Part shown: positions 22,048-35,010 of the stretch, in pieces
Layout: every line of letters starts with the position of its first letter
Numbering within the stretch: position 1 is the first letter of the stretch
Assembly: GCA_025716815.1 (NCBI GenBank)
Contig: JAIXMN010000009.1
Location: forward strand, 124,001-188,000
Reading direction: 5' to 3'
Length of the DNA stretch: 64,000 nt
Source: Dichotomocladium elegans
Lineage: Eukaryota > Mucoromycota > Mucoromycetes > Mucorales > Lichtheimiaceae
Program-made: the position numbers and the translations under genes
Notes under the pieces: model-generated
What the model was told of the DNA's origin: nothing
Database searches by the model: none
What the model saw: only the letters and a program-made list of their open reading frames with translations

Positions 22048-24280
22048 ATGAAACTCACAACAGCCGTCGCAATCACAACTGTAGCACTTACTGCGGTGTT
22101 AGGTGTTCATGCTATTCCGGCCGCAGCAAAAAAGGGTGGTAGTCATCCTAAGCGCCCATCGCATTCACATTCGAAGAAGGATTTTCCGGAATGTACTGCG
22201 AGCAATGAACGCGCAAAGGCTGTCAAGGATATGTTCATTCATGCCTACAACGGATACAAAGAATATGCATATGGCAATGATGAATTATTACCTAGCACCA
22301 ATGGAAGTTACAATTCACGGTAAGTCGATAAGAACAGCAAAAATATCCTTGGAAGATCGATCGTACCTTAATAAAAAAAATCTATCTGTCGATTAGGAAC
22401 CACTGGGGAGGTAATCTCGCTGGAATAGGCTAATGGCCGCACGTGCGTTAATACTTACCAATGTAATATTTGTTTTTTTATCTGGTCTTTCTGAACGTCA
22501 TCAGCTACCATTATTGATGGACTCGATACCATGATAATTATGGGCCTTGAAGAAGACTACCAGAATGCCCTCCATTTCATCAAGAATGACCTTTCTTTTA
22601 AAAGTACTGAAGATGTTGATAAAGGCTTCGAAACGTCCATTCGATATCTAGGAGGTCTCATGTCCGCTTATGATTTGCGCCCTGATCCTATCCTCCTCGA
22701 AAAGGCTAAGGAAGTCATGGACTACGCTCTCTGGCCGTTATTCTCGTCGCCTTCCGGCGCTCCTTTTACGTATATGGACGTCAAAAGGTAAAGGAAAAGC
22801 GGGTGTTCTTTTATTCGTACGTGCACATTAACTTGCAGCTTTCTATCATCCTATAATAAGCGGCTCTCCAACCCTTACAAATGTCATCAACCTGGCCGAG
22901 TTTGGCACTTATTCTCTTGAATTCACGCGTTATTCTCAGCTGATCGGTGATGAGACATATGCCAACGCGGCTAACAAATTAATATTTCACGCCATCAGAC
23001 AGCCGAGCGCTATGCCTGGCCTGTATCCGAATGATTGGGATATCAATACGCTTAAACCAATTAATGACAGTGAGTGTCGACATGACCGTAACCTTCTTCT
23101 TATTTATATATTTATTTATTTCTACAACTCATCTCTCACGTCATGCTTCGTGAGTAGGTATTGTCAACGTGGGTGCAGGAGGGGATAGCTTTTATGAATA
23201 TCTCGCCAAAAATTACCTCTATCTTGGTGATCCAACTTTGATGGAGGCATGGACCAACGCGGTACAGAGTATCCAGAAGTATTTATTATCACCAACCGAG
23301 CAAGATCCCTCTATTCAATACGTGGCTACTATCACGAATGGCACAGTAGGATATACAAGCGACGAGCTGGTGAGTTCAATTCCTTTATATCGAAAAGATA
23401 TATGTTTTCTAACTCGCATTCTCTCATTTAGATCTGCTTTTGGCCTGGAAATATTTTGCTCGGCATCAGCCAGATCGCTGACCCAGACCTCAAAGACGAG
23501 CTCCGTGACTTTGCTGACGTCTTTTTGAAGTCATGCTTATCGGTGTGGGAGGGTACTGCAACTGGTATCGCTCCTGAGGTCTGGAGCTGGGTTCCGGGTA
23601 GGGGTGCGACAGATGGCGACCTGGGAGGTGTACTCCCAAAGCTCAAGGACCTATTCAGTACCAAGTCACTCCTTGGCAGTAGCGTAAAGCGTGACGATTT
23701 ACCCGGGGAACATCCAGATCGTCCGTTCACTATTCTAGCACCTTCATACAATTTGCGACCTGGTGAGAGTCACACTTCCCCCTTTATGAGCCAAGCGCTC
23801 TTTCCAGCTAATCATGCGGTTATGTTTTTCTTATTTCAGAGACAATCGAGAGCATATTCTATTATTATCGAGTTACCGGTGATCCTACATATCAGGTACT
23901 TTCATTATGACAATAACCCAGCCCATGCCAAAATCCTTATATTTTACCGCACGCAACAGGAAATTGCATGGAGAATGTACGAAGCCATCGAGAATTATAC
24001 AAAAACTGCGTCGGGATATACGTCCATCAATAACGTTGACACAACAGAGGATTCGCGCAGCAATTTCCAAGAGAGGTATTATTTTCAACTCTATAATATG
24101 CTTATGTTGAGCCTTTATTTACTTAATTTGCGCATTTTTAATAGCTTCTTCTTCGCAGAAACACTCAAATACCTCTACCTTACTTTTGTCGATCCGAAAT
24201 GCATCTCCTTGAATGAATACGTATTCAGCACCGAGGCACACCCGTTCAAACTCTCTAAATCCATTGACCTACAGGCATGA
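22048..24280 (+). CDS. Secreted class I alpha-mannosidase (GH47)
   Basis: Nine exons (22048-22319, 22397-22410, 22505-22787, 22861-23069, 23158-23369, 23432-23762, 23840-23895, 23960-24075, 24145-24280) give 542 aa. A signal peptide (MKLTTAVAITTVALTAVLGVHA) is followed by a His/Lys-rich spacer and the GH47 barrel: FIHAYNGYKEYAYG, WGATIIDGLDTMIIMG, NLAEFGTYSLEF, the acid/base region VGAGGDSFYEYLAKNYLYLG, the Cys in ICFWPGN, LAPSYNLRPETIES, and the C-terminal block FFFAETLKYLYLTF ending in a Thr-containing VFSTEAHPF. The enzyme trims alpha-1,2-mannose from N-glycans with Ca. With a cleavable signal and no transmembrane anchor it should be luminal or secreted. Exon 2 is only 14 nt. Confidence 0.93.
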
Positions 24281-25215
24281 TCTGGGGGTATCGGGAATAA
24301 TTGTTAAAATAGAATTAGATTTGTTTATAGATAAACGAAAAGAAAGTGATTACAAACTAGAGAAAAAAAATATATGGCATCATTGAAGTCGCAATAATCA
24401 AAACCAAAGTGTGTCAGTAATTACAAGAAAGCATTCTTTTGACGTCGTTCTGGCGCACTTAAACGGCTTGAGCAGCTGGACGAGTTTAGAGCGCATCAGT
24501 AATACTGCTTGATAGATAGGTGCTTTCATGAAGTTCTGATTACCACCACCAATTCGATTGGTTTCCCACCGATTCTTTGTGCCCAGCAGCGCCCCTCCCC
24601 TCCAGGTACCCTGAAAAACGTGATGCGATCATCGCCATCGAAATAACCGTCCCGCACCTAGAAGAATCGGGACCTCAGCATCTTTGCCTTAAAGGCGGCA
24701 TGTCCTACGTACTGCCGTGACTTACTTTCTTTTCGTTACCTTGGCTGCAACAAAGCATTTGAGGATGGTTATACTGAAAATAGCCCTCCAGCAGCAAGGG
24801 TGACAGTATTCCTTTCAGCTCGTTGTATTCTCCTCTACCCGCGCTGTGGAGCGAAGATGAAAGAGTGGTCCTGCTGAGAGCATGTACTACGACTGAAGTC
24901 TTCCCAATTTAAGTGCTATTTTTGACATATACTACTACTGTCTTGTTCTGAAATGAGAAGTTCGTCAGTCTCCTAGTGATAAAGCTCTTAAAAAAAAGTA
25001 GTCATAGCTTAGGCGCTAAAAGAAAAGCCGCACCAGGTATTTATATGCCGCTCGGTCTAGTGCGCATGAACTGTGGCTGTGATAGGGCAGGTCTAGAGTA
25101 GCCCCTTCAGCAAGTCACTGCGCGCGCGCAAGCACAGGTGAAAGGGCAGCAAATTGGTGACAATCGCTTTTTCTGTGCCTTCTTTTTTATCCACATTACA
25201 GAATACCCTTAAATA
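24281..25215. other. Intergenic region
   Basis: About 0.9 kb between GH47 and GH20 genes with only meaningless short ORFs. The (GC)n-like GCGCGCGC at about 25121 and a TTTTTTATCC-type pyrimidine stretch precede the GH20 start. Confidence 0.5.
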
Positions 25216-28200
25216 ATGGCCGAATTCGACATTCTCCCAGGGGACGACCACATAATGTACAGCGAAACACTCCAATTCAACGTCATCTCAAACCATGTCC
25301 TTCTTGTTACCGACACTGCGCAACTACCTGTGGAGTTACAGGACGGCATCTTAAAGCTCATGAGATATGCTCCACACAAGAATTTTGTCGACGAGCGGGC
25401 AATGCAAGACAGCGTTGCCGACTATCACTGGCATATCGGGTAAGTGATGATAAAAAGACGAGTACGCCCTATAAAGGCCAAGAAACAAAAGGGGTGCTGC
25501 GCATTATATAACAAATAAACGCAAAAAAAGAGGCATTCTATAAAAAGTTTACTCACAGACATATGTGGCAACCCTTCTACCCTGGATAGCTTTGGGTACG
25601 ATCAAGACTTACGTCCTGGCCAGTACATTGTGTCGAGTAATTACTCGAGTTATAAGGATATTGCTGCAAGTGGCGATCAATTTAAGATCTTTGTGCGTTA
25701 TCATCGAAAGATCGAAGGTGAGAGATAATTAGTGCAGACTGGAAGGTGGATTCCTAAATAGCCTGCGCGCATGTATCTTTTTCTATCGACGTGTATGCCT
25801 ATGGACGGACTTCCATTAGCATTCCGAGCCATTGGTAGATTGCTTGGAGCAGCACGCGACTTGCTAGTTTTGACGGATGATCATGGTCCCCTGGTCAACT
25901 TCTCAGAACAATCGCAGTTCGATACCCAAGGGTAGGTTGAGGTTGAAGAAGGAATAAGATAAGCGCCGAATGACGGAACATGGCTGTTGTAGTGTGATGA
26001 TCGATTGCAGCCGTAATGGCGTTTTGCGCTTGGATAGCATTAACACACTATTGTGCAATATGGCGCTGATGGGGCTGAATATGCTTCAGCTATATACCGA
26101 AGATACATATGAGGTAAGAATCAAAGTGGCAGATAGTACAGAAATGAGGTCATAGAGACACGCTATATCCAATTTCCGCTTTAGGTCGAAGGAGAGCCCC
26201 TATTTGGATATTTAAGAGGTATTGCAGCACCAAAAATACATGGGACTAGCTCATGTGAAGACTGAATCGTTTACCCGCATATATTCAGGCCGGTACAGCC
26301 GGAGGGAACTTTCGTCCATTGACGATTTCGCTTTTGATCTGTAAGCTATATATTTGTCATGCCTTTTCCGGGGGGGGGGCGGGTTTTCCGATATGAGTAC
26401 TGACAAATGAAAGGGGCATTGAGGTGATTCCGTGCATTCAAACGCTTGGACATTTCGGACAGGTCCTGCAATGGCCGCAGTACGCTCATCTTCGTGATAA
26501 CAGCGAAGTTTTGCTAGCGGAATCCGAAGCAACTTATGAATTCCTGGAGAAACTGATTAAAGCAGCAGCGAGTCCTTTTCGCTCAAATAGGATTCACCTT
26601 GGAATGGATGAGGCATGTGGGCTTTTAAATGATTTATCTGGGAAGACCGAACATCTGCTGATACTATTCGGCGATACACCTATGTATAGGCACATGGAGT
26701 TGGCGAAGGTCGTTATAGACAAATGTTTGGATACAAAGAAACGACTCGTATTTTTGTGGATCACCTGCAGCGAGTGAATGAAATTTGTACCCGTCTAGGG
26801 CTACAGCCAATGCTCTGGTCGGACAGTGAGTTGACGTTATCTCAAAACATAGAAATACGCCCGATTAACGCGGTGTCTTTTCTTTTAATAGTGCTGTTTT
26901 GTCTCGGTAAGGACACACTTTCTTCTCAAAAGCCAGAGGAACAAAAGTTTCTAACGCGGAAATTTCATCGATGCTTACTGAATACTCTAAGCGGCGAAAA
27001 ATAACACGTTGATGGGATACTATGACGAAAGTAATAATCCTGCAAATATGCCTGGTGTTGTAGAAAATATGCCATCCAATGTGGAGCTCATCTTTTGGGA
27101 TTATTACCATACCAGCTCGGACATATATACACAGAAGCTAAGACAGCATCGAGAACTTGGTTGCCAGCAGCCGTGGGTTGCATGTAAGCAAAAGAAGGAA
27201 ATTTGTCATTTGTTTCCATGGCGACATGGTCATACAAAGGAAAGAGGAAGAGATTTAACATTCCATGTTCTTATTAACAGCTGCAGCGTGGACTTGGAGC
27301 CGATTTTGGACAGCATTACCTTTTACTTTCGAATCAGTTCGGGCAAGTACCATAGCAGCCAAGGATAGGAACAGCGGTGTGCGTAACGTATTCATAACAA
27401 TTTGGGGTGACGAAGGCAACGAGTGTGACATGTGAGTTATCAAAAGTATGCTTACTTGATGAGGTGGAGTAACGCGAAAATTTATGGATACCTAAAGATT
27501 TTCGGCGCTGCCCGCCTTGTGCTATTATTCCGATCAGGGTTATTGTGACCAGGACGAGGTGGATGTACCCATTTTAAAAAGAAATTTTGGTGAGCTGATT
27601 TTTCCCTTTACCGGTGATGTGGATCATTTTCTCACTGTCGCATGACTCGCAGAGGGAATTTGTGGTGCTAATTTCGACGACTGGGTTTTTGCCTCCAAGG
27701 TAAAATTTCTACGGTTTTTTGATTAGGAGACACTCATGACGCTTTGTATAAGATTGACGAGCCGCCCTCAGGCTGTCCAATCACAGCACGAACCTATTTC
27801 GTTGCCAATATGAGCAAGTGGCTCTTGTGGGAAGGTAAAATTGGCGCATGAAATCGGAGGCAGTTGAAGGTTACGTGACTTAAAAGCTTTCCCAAGATCC
27901 ATTCTTGAGCTTCCTTTCTCCGCAATATGCCGATGAAGATCTAGAATCACATTATGGCGCGATTGCTACCCGTTTGTTTGATGTGATTGACAGTAAACGT
28001 TTCTCCCATCCGATGAGTGAACGATTGGAGCTACCCGCAAGAATTGCAATGGTACTGTCGCTAAAGTGTCATTTGCGCCAGCGCTTTGTCGAGGCGTACC
28101 GTCGCCGCGATTATGAGCGTCTCTATGAACTCGCACAGGGTAGGTTGACGCGCCTGCGGGAAGAAGTAGATCGCTTGTGGCGATATCACCGTAGTCTATG

Positions 28201-28561
28201 GATGAAAATGTACAAGCCATTTGGCTGGGAGCCTTTGGAGCTTCGCTATGGTGGGCTGCGCACTCGCCTTGAGACAATGTATGACCATATTATTGCGCAT
28301 GTGCAATGCATGGTGATGCGCAAGGACCAGCAAGGCGAGAGCATAAGAGGAGAAGACGGTAAACGGGGCGGCGGAGAGAATAATAGCAGCAGCGGAGAAC
28401 GGCGTCGATCATCCTCGGTGGCCGAGGAACTTCTCGATGAGGAGAATGTTCATTGGCGCATACCCGAGTTTGACGTGGACTTGGAGTGTTTATTTTATGG
28501 ATCACGTACAAATCTCCTATTGGACTATTCCCGAGTGATTTCGCCCTCCCGTCCAGGATAA
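25216..28561 (+). CDS. Cytosolic GH20 beta-N-acetylhexosaminidase (HexD-like) with long C-terminal extension
   Basis: Fifteen exons (25216-25439, 25590-25717, 25820-25931, 25993-26113, 26185-26218, 26289-26340, 26414-26616, 26700-26825, 26892-26906, 26992-27183, 27281-27431, 27498-27589, 27653-27699, 27753-27834, 27897-28561) give 747 aa. The GH20 barrel shows MALMGLNMLQLYTEDTYE, GIEVIPCIQTLGHFGQVLQ, the catalytic Asp-Glu pair in HLGMDEAFGEGRYRQMFGY, LQPMLWSDML and VFITIWGDEGNE. There is no signal peptide, which fits the HexD-type cytosolic branch rather than secreted chitobiases. Residues from about 525 on form a helical region (RRRDYERLYELAQ, LREEVDRLWRYHRSLWM) with a disordered Gly/Ser/Arg insert. 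Exon 9 is 15 nt. Product: removal of terminal GlcNAc/GalNAc; natural substrate unknown. Confidence 0.9.
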
Positions 28562-28999
28562 TTAGCATCATGAAGACCCATCATCTGTTTCCTTCTTCTG
28601 CTAAAGCCAATCTGTGGGAAATAAACGGTGATACAGTAAGGTCTTCGATAAGCGGTCGTTTTTGACATCATTCCACGTGTCACTGAAGGTGATTCTGAAG
28701 GAAGATCCAGTGTCCCCATGCCCTTTTCTTCTCAAGGAACGACGGGGCACGAAATACCCGGCACGTCGCTCGGTCATTAATCTTTTGAGGGCACACAAAC
28801 GAAATCGCTCGTGTTTCGACTGTCTGTGTGCGTTTGTGTAATAGCCCAAACCATCCTTTTGAGTCTATCGATAAGAGGGTGTCAACTGTGGATGGATGTT
28901 TTTGACATCTCTGAGATTGGGCACATGGCCACGAAATGTCCATTTTCATTTAAATAGATAAACATCTCCGTTGCTGCAATTTTCCACCTTTCTCAGCCG

Positions 29000-29045
<46 letters not shown>

Positions 29046-29075
29046 TTCTTTCCTTCCACCCCGCTTTCAGTCGCA
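28562..29075. promoter_or_regulatory. Upstream region of the zinc-knuckle gene with (CT)n tract
   Basis: About 0.5 kb without a gene. It contains a perfect (CT)n run at 29005-29042, then more pyrimidines up to 29070. In fungi CT-rich stretches often lie at transcription starts, so this is the likely core promoter or leader of the small gene at 29076. Confidence 0.45.
29005..29042. repeat. (CT)n microsatellite
   Basis: About 19 uninterrupted CT units. See the promoter entry for context. Confidence 0.95.
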
Positions 29076-29265
29076 ATGACTTCTTACCTTGCACACCGGG
29101 TACATAACAGACGTTATGAAAAATGCCAGATTTGTGGCTCTTATGTTCATCAGACTCGGGTATGTTTGCTCGCATCAACCAGCCCGCTCTTGTCATGCGG
29201 TGGGCCTTGTCAAAGACTAAATTATATGTACTCCAATGGGGCAGAACTGTCCAGTTTCACCGTGA
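29076..29265 (+). CDS. Very small CCHC zinc-knuckle protein
   Basis: Two exons (29076-29159, 29245-29265) give a 34-residue protein with one CX2CX4HX4C zinc knuckle: CQICGSYVHQTR followed by NC. The 85-nt intron has good borders (CGG|GTATGT, GGGGCAG|AAC). Without splicing the frame stays open to 29270, and the first intron codons are GTA TGT (Val-Cys), so the fourth zinc ligand is kept either way. CCHC knuckles usually b
ind single-stranded RNA or DNA. The basic N-terminus (HRVHNRRYEK) fits that. Short ZCCHC10-like proteins are the nearest family that I know, but the identity is uncertain. Confidence 0.45.
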
Positions 29266-32200
29266 TCTAGGTTGCGACCACTCCTTCCACCTCAGAATCC
29301 CATCTTTTGATCATCTTCATCGTGATACTGCTACAGCCATCATATGCAATTTCTTACATGCATTTCGCTCATTTCCCTACTCTAGACTGGTTTTATTTCT
29401 CTCTTTATCTCAAGTATGAAACATCTCATATCTTTGCATGTAACCTCTCTCCTTGTATTTATATACATATATACATATAATCTCTCGAACAAGTAAAATG
29501 ACAATTTGCTCCTCCACAATTGGTTACTCGATTTGGGGGACCGAGTCAACTTTCTCGGTTAGTAGCATGTGATATTCTATTGTTGTCAATATACTAAGAT
29601 CACGACACTATGGCTCACGTAAGCAATGTTTGTCATAAAAACTTCTCGCTTTTGCACGATGAGCACTCTAGTGAATGGGAGCTCATTAGAGCTTGGACAG
29701 GCAGTGGAATAAAGATGACCAATCGATGGTACCACCAATGACGAAAAAGAGAGGTGACATGGATAAAGCATAGGCAGGGACACCTTCTTCCTCTCATTTG
29801 GATCCCCACGCTGCTCGCTTGAGGTAACATCTCACAATCCACCCCAAAATGAAGCCTCCACGCCTATACAAAACATCCGCAGGTGGGAAAACTGTGAACG
29901 CCAAGAAAAAATTCTCCTTCCCACCGCGTCCTCCCCGCGCAAGGGATGCCCTGTCATATTGAGAAAAGTGGCTGGTTTTCGCACTGAATGGGAAATGACG
30001 AGAAAACCCAGCTTGAGTCATTTTCTTTCGCTCTTTCTCTGTCGCATTATTTACATTAGGAGCATTTTTCTGTCGTTTTTTAATTTGAGAGCGTTTCCTA
30101 CCCGACGATCTTCCTGTGATATCCCGAACAACCTTTTATCGGGCATGTGACACGGAAAAACGCTCTCGCCAAAGACCGGTGTATACGGTGTCATTGCTTC
30201 TCAAGTGACAATTTGTGTTCCGCACTCGACACACATAGGGTGTATACTTTATCACTATCATGCCCATTTGTGGCTCGTTCTGCTAATATATGATTCATGC
30301 TGCACTTACCGATTGCGGGTGGAAGGTCCAATAGGCAACAATGTCAAGGAGCTCTTCGAATCTTTCTGTTGTATATGACATATGTAGCAAAACAAACACG
30401 TCCTATGAACGACATGCGTGGTTTATCATTGAGACGAATCGATTACATCGATATTCTTACTTTTGGATGCAGTGCAACTAATTCTTGGCGATGCTCAAAT
30501 GTTTTCGCTCGGCTTTGATATTCGACGGCCAGCTGCAAGATTAGGATTCTTCTTATCATCCAGATACCCTGCCTCGATGACTTTGCCATAGCTAGCAGAG
30601 CATATATATACATGATCCCATTGTATATGAGGGGCCACTTATTTCGGCGTGATTAATATTACAAGCGTACGGCTCCATATCAGAACATTGCGCCAATCTC
30701 GTCTGTATATGATATAGATCGAGTTTTCCTTACACAATATTCAGACCATGGCCTATATATTAATTCTGCAGAATAGGAGAGATGAATTCGCGATTGATAC
30801 ATAGTTGTACCCATTACTCTCGCTATATTTCAATGGCGTGTGAGCGTTTACACAATAATCGAAAGTGGACATTGATCAGATGACGTTCGTGAAATGGTGA
30901 TATACAGTATGCAGAGTGAATTTCCTTTTGAAGCACTATCGGATAATTATTGACGAACGCAGTCGCCAGTCGTCTGATGTATACTTCTTTTATTTTTGCT
31001 GAAAACTCAATGTCTGATTTTCTAGATTATCAAATGAAGGCCATAATGCCAAAAATCAAGAGAAAGGGGAGCAAAGATGCAACTACGAGCTACCTTTCAT
31101 CAGTGAGATGTTTTCTGATAGTACAGAAGAGGTTACACTTGAACTGAGCCATTTTTTGTCGCCGCGTGGGTTTGTAGTGTTGTTACAAACAAACATGAGT
31201 TAGACCGGGAAACTGTCAAACGGGAAAAAAAGTATATTTTGGCGTGACACAGGCACATGTTTCGTTTTTCGATCAATATGACGCTGTCCTTGGCACGTGT
31301 GTACAGAGCAAAAGCGGATAAATTTGAGAAAGGAGGCAGCATTGTGTATTGCACAAGCTGTTTAGGGATTTGTTCTTATTCTGGTTCTAAATGTGTTCTT
31401 CTGCACGCAACCATTTATTATGGCCCCGGACTGGGGAATTGAGGACCCTGTGCACTCAGCTGTGTGAATTTAAACATTCATGCTAGACGTATCAACAGGT
31501 AAAAAGATGGGTTAAAGTATGTTACTCCTTCATCGCACTCGTGAACTTACAACACATCGTTCTTCCCGACGGAAGAGGGCTTACCCCAAGGACTGTAATT
31601 TTCTTGAGCGCGCCAGCGCTAACCGACGCAGAAAATGATTGGTCGGGATCATGGCCGTCTCTATCGGCCTGAGTACGGTGTATTAGATTCTGTGTAAATT
31701 AGTGGGATATTTGGTTGCGGTCATTTTAATTCCTGCAATGAAGTAAGTCGAATTATGGACAAACTAGCGATAATATGTGTCATGTGTATTGCTCGTACAT
31801 AATTGATAATATTCCGAACGCCAAACAGCAAAGCGGGATCTCTCTATCAATCTATATATATAAAAGGTACCAGAGAAATATGTCAGCATCGTCTTCCAAG
31901 AAGTAGATACTTCTGTCTTGGGTATGGAATATGCAATCATCTCTCGATCGTGCTCTCTATTGCTTTTTTCTTGGCGTATCCGTTATAACACTGCGCTTAA
32001 TATTTTTAATAAGTCAATCTTCCCTCGTTTCTTGATTACGTAGGTAATACTTCCCAATGGTGATTCGGATTTATGGCATACAATTAATATATACTCTCGC
32101 GCTAAATGAAATTCATAATATACAGTATCTGTTCAATTGCCTCAGTGCACCATTTCAGCCTGAACATCAAATGGCGAACGTCTCTGTCAATCTTTAACTG

Positions 32201-35010
32201 ATGCAGTAGTCTGCGAAGCTGCCTAAAATTTCCCCCATTTTCACCCCTCCGGAGCAACATTGCTTACAAGTATTTATTATAGATAAGTCCATTGGTGGCA
32301 TTTTATAATAATAAGACAGCTCTTGCTTGAGTCACATAGAATTACATCGTTCCTCTTCTTTTTTCTATCAATCCCTTAATTTTACAATATTAGTCGGCTC
32401 GATTTCGCCGTGTATCCTAACCCGTTGGATTTAACTATTTTTTCCTCTCGCTCTCTCACCATATTACAAACCACATTATAGTCTTTCTTCTTGCCGCCTA
32501 CGCACATTCATCGGATGCAGCGACACATTTTCCACCAAATCCATAGACTCTGTTGCTGCTCCGTATATACCCTCATCAGATGTGCCATGAAGACATATAA
32601 GATAAAATTTAAACTGGCCTCCTGCAAAGCTGCTTAACAATCGCAAATACCTGTTTGAAGACTACCAGTATTAGTGCCGTTCAATTGAATATATACATAC
32701 CTTCGACAACAAGACAGACCTATGCTGGGCAATGAGGCAGCTAGCAACGTCCATCGCTGCCACACGGAATAACATGTGTGACACCAAATGACTCTTACAC
32801 GGTATTGACATGGAGAATAAGGGATGGCTACACCGGCAACCCCGGGGGAACAACCCCGTCATACCAACGTGACAATCGGGTCTCTATGTATTTGAAGTAG
32901 CTCGCTTGCAAATATCCGGTATGTAACGCGTTAATAGAGTCTTGACGTCATATTCTAGAGCTGAAGATACTAATGTTTAGCTTTTTGGACAGGGTCATTG
33001 CATCTTATTTGAACAGCGATATTACGAACGCATACCTATTTGGTGGGAAGTGGTCGGGTTAGCTGCTCATGAGACGACTTCAACTCTGGGTGATTCTAGA
33101 TGGAACGTTAAACCTCTCAAACGAATGGAGGCATCGCTTCTAAAAGCGGTACTATTTGGTATTCCAAAAAACCCAAATAGAATCCTTAAGTTCCAGCGGC
33201 CACATTTCACAAGGACCAGGAAGTGTAAGCTCTTGAAATATATAATATAGGTGAGATAAAGTATTTTTTACAAGTGCTTCAACAGCAATGACCGGTCATA
33301 ACGCCTTTCAATTCGCCAAACAACACAACCAGGTTTGATCGTCGTTCTTACTGTGGACTCTAAGAGATTCTGACTTGTATGAGGAAATGGTTCATTCGTA
33401 AGTCTGAATATGCGCTTGCTTCCAAACATGGATTTTAGTTCTCTTCTTCGAATATTTACAGTATTTGGACATCTTTAACTTGTATTATATGCTGCAATAG
33501 GCATGAAAGAATGATATTAGCATTGCAAATTATTATGCAAATGTTATATATTAGACAAAAATGATGGAGTCAGGGCAATCCGAAGATACAAGCAAAGAAC
33601 AGTGATTAGATACTCCCCCGGCTTTCGTATCGCTATAAATGGGCGAGATGTAGAAAGTATGAACCTTTGAAATGTCATTATTCGGCAAGCAATAAATTCA
33701 CCTCTTCATCGGGCGGAGGATATCAAAATATATCTACTTTCAAGCGAGATCAATGAACTCAATCATCGATTATACTGTATACAGTTCAAAATGCATTTTT
33801 AGCTGCCTCTGTTGGCCGATATCGCTGCTTCGTTATTTCCTTTTTTTGCCAAACAGTGGAAGAGCAGCGAATAACAATGAAAGTTGTTTGAGGAGTGGGA
33901 TATATGTATCTAATGATAATAATAAATATAGGTCATACATAATTATGATAATCGCAGAGAGCTTTTCTTTCCGAGTTGCTGTGTAGAATTAACTTTACCA
34001 TGCTCACTGTTGAGAAGCTGATTGACCTCTTTGTTGCCTTAACATATTGGTACCGGAACAAACCAACAACCGATGGTGATAGGTGGGAATACAAAAGAAT
34101 TGACTTTATTGTAAACTTAGCCGCGACCGGAGCTAGAGCATTGTGTGACAGCAGGCACGATAACGATAGCAGGCTCTGAGGTGTATAGGGTTTTCTTTTC
34201 TCAGTTAATCTAATCGCGCTCGCAATTCAGTCTATTATCCAAATAAAATGAGCACAGTCCGGTTCAAAGTGGCATTTTGAGCATTATTATAGCAAGGGCC
34301 TTTGCAAGAATGCGCACAAAGTGGGCATATTGCGGTTGCTTTTGTCAGATGGGAATGGAAAGGAAAGAGAGCGATTCTCCTTCATACAAAGACCGTATGA
34401 TCCGAATAAAACATTGAGCATATTGGGCTGAAATTCTGCTATTTAGAGGATGGCATTTTTAGTGCTGACACCACGTGCGATTACCCTATATATTAGATGC
34501 TAAACTTGGAATCAATTTAGCGGAATGCGCATCATTCAAGATGCATTATGTGCTGTACTGTAGAATTAGATCGCACACACAATAACCTCCTCTGTTTTTC
34601 TTTCTTGAGCGGTGTTCTTGTTGGATCTATTCCAAACATTGTTGTCTTTGATTTGTCCCCTCGTGCCGATGTCGCACAAGTACCTGAAATGGCGCTTGTC
34701 CAGCAACATTGTCGGTCACTGAATTAAATCGCAATTATTATGGTTAAAAACAAGCAGCTTGCTTCAAATCAGAAGGGGAAAAAAAAACTCCCCACACGAC
34801 GCACCACAGACATTGCACGTACGTATTCCTTTCCTTCTTTCTTTCCTTCCCTTCCTCCCACCCTTACTTGCCACCGCTTAATCTTGCTCTCCCCTCCCTC
34901 CTGTCTCATTATTCCTCCACACCCGTCCTTCCTCCCCTCATCGCCCATTCCTTTCCTTTCGTTTCAGGGCTTTACAGCACAAAACCCTTCATAACCGAAC
35001 CGACATAACC
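29266..35010. other. 5.7 kb AT-rich gene-poor block
   Basis: Only short ORFs with frequent stops in all frames. I searched by eye for transposase, reverse transcriptase, tRNA and known gene motifs and found none. A likely non-coding leader of the SEL1-repeat gene occupies the right end (34740-35010). The rest may be decayed mobile DNA, but I cannot show that. Confidence 0.45.
34740..35010 (+). promoter_or_regulatory. Probable 5' leader with intron and upstream ORF of the SEL1-repeat gene
   Basis: A donor-like GTACGT at 34819 and an acceptor TTTCAG at 34967, separated by 149 nt of strongly pyrimidine-rich sequence, look like a leader intron. An upstream ATG at 34740 opens a short reading frame that, after removal of this intron, runs to a stop just before the main ATG (35011). 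It would therefore act as an upstream ORF. Inferred from sequence only. Confidence 0.4.
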
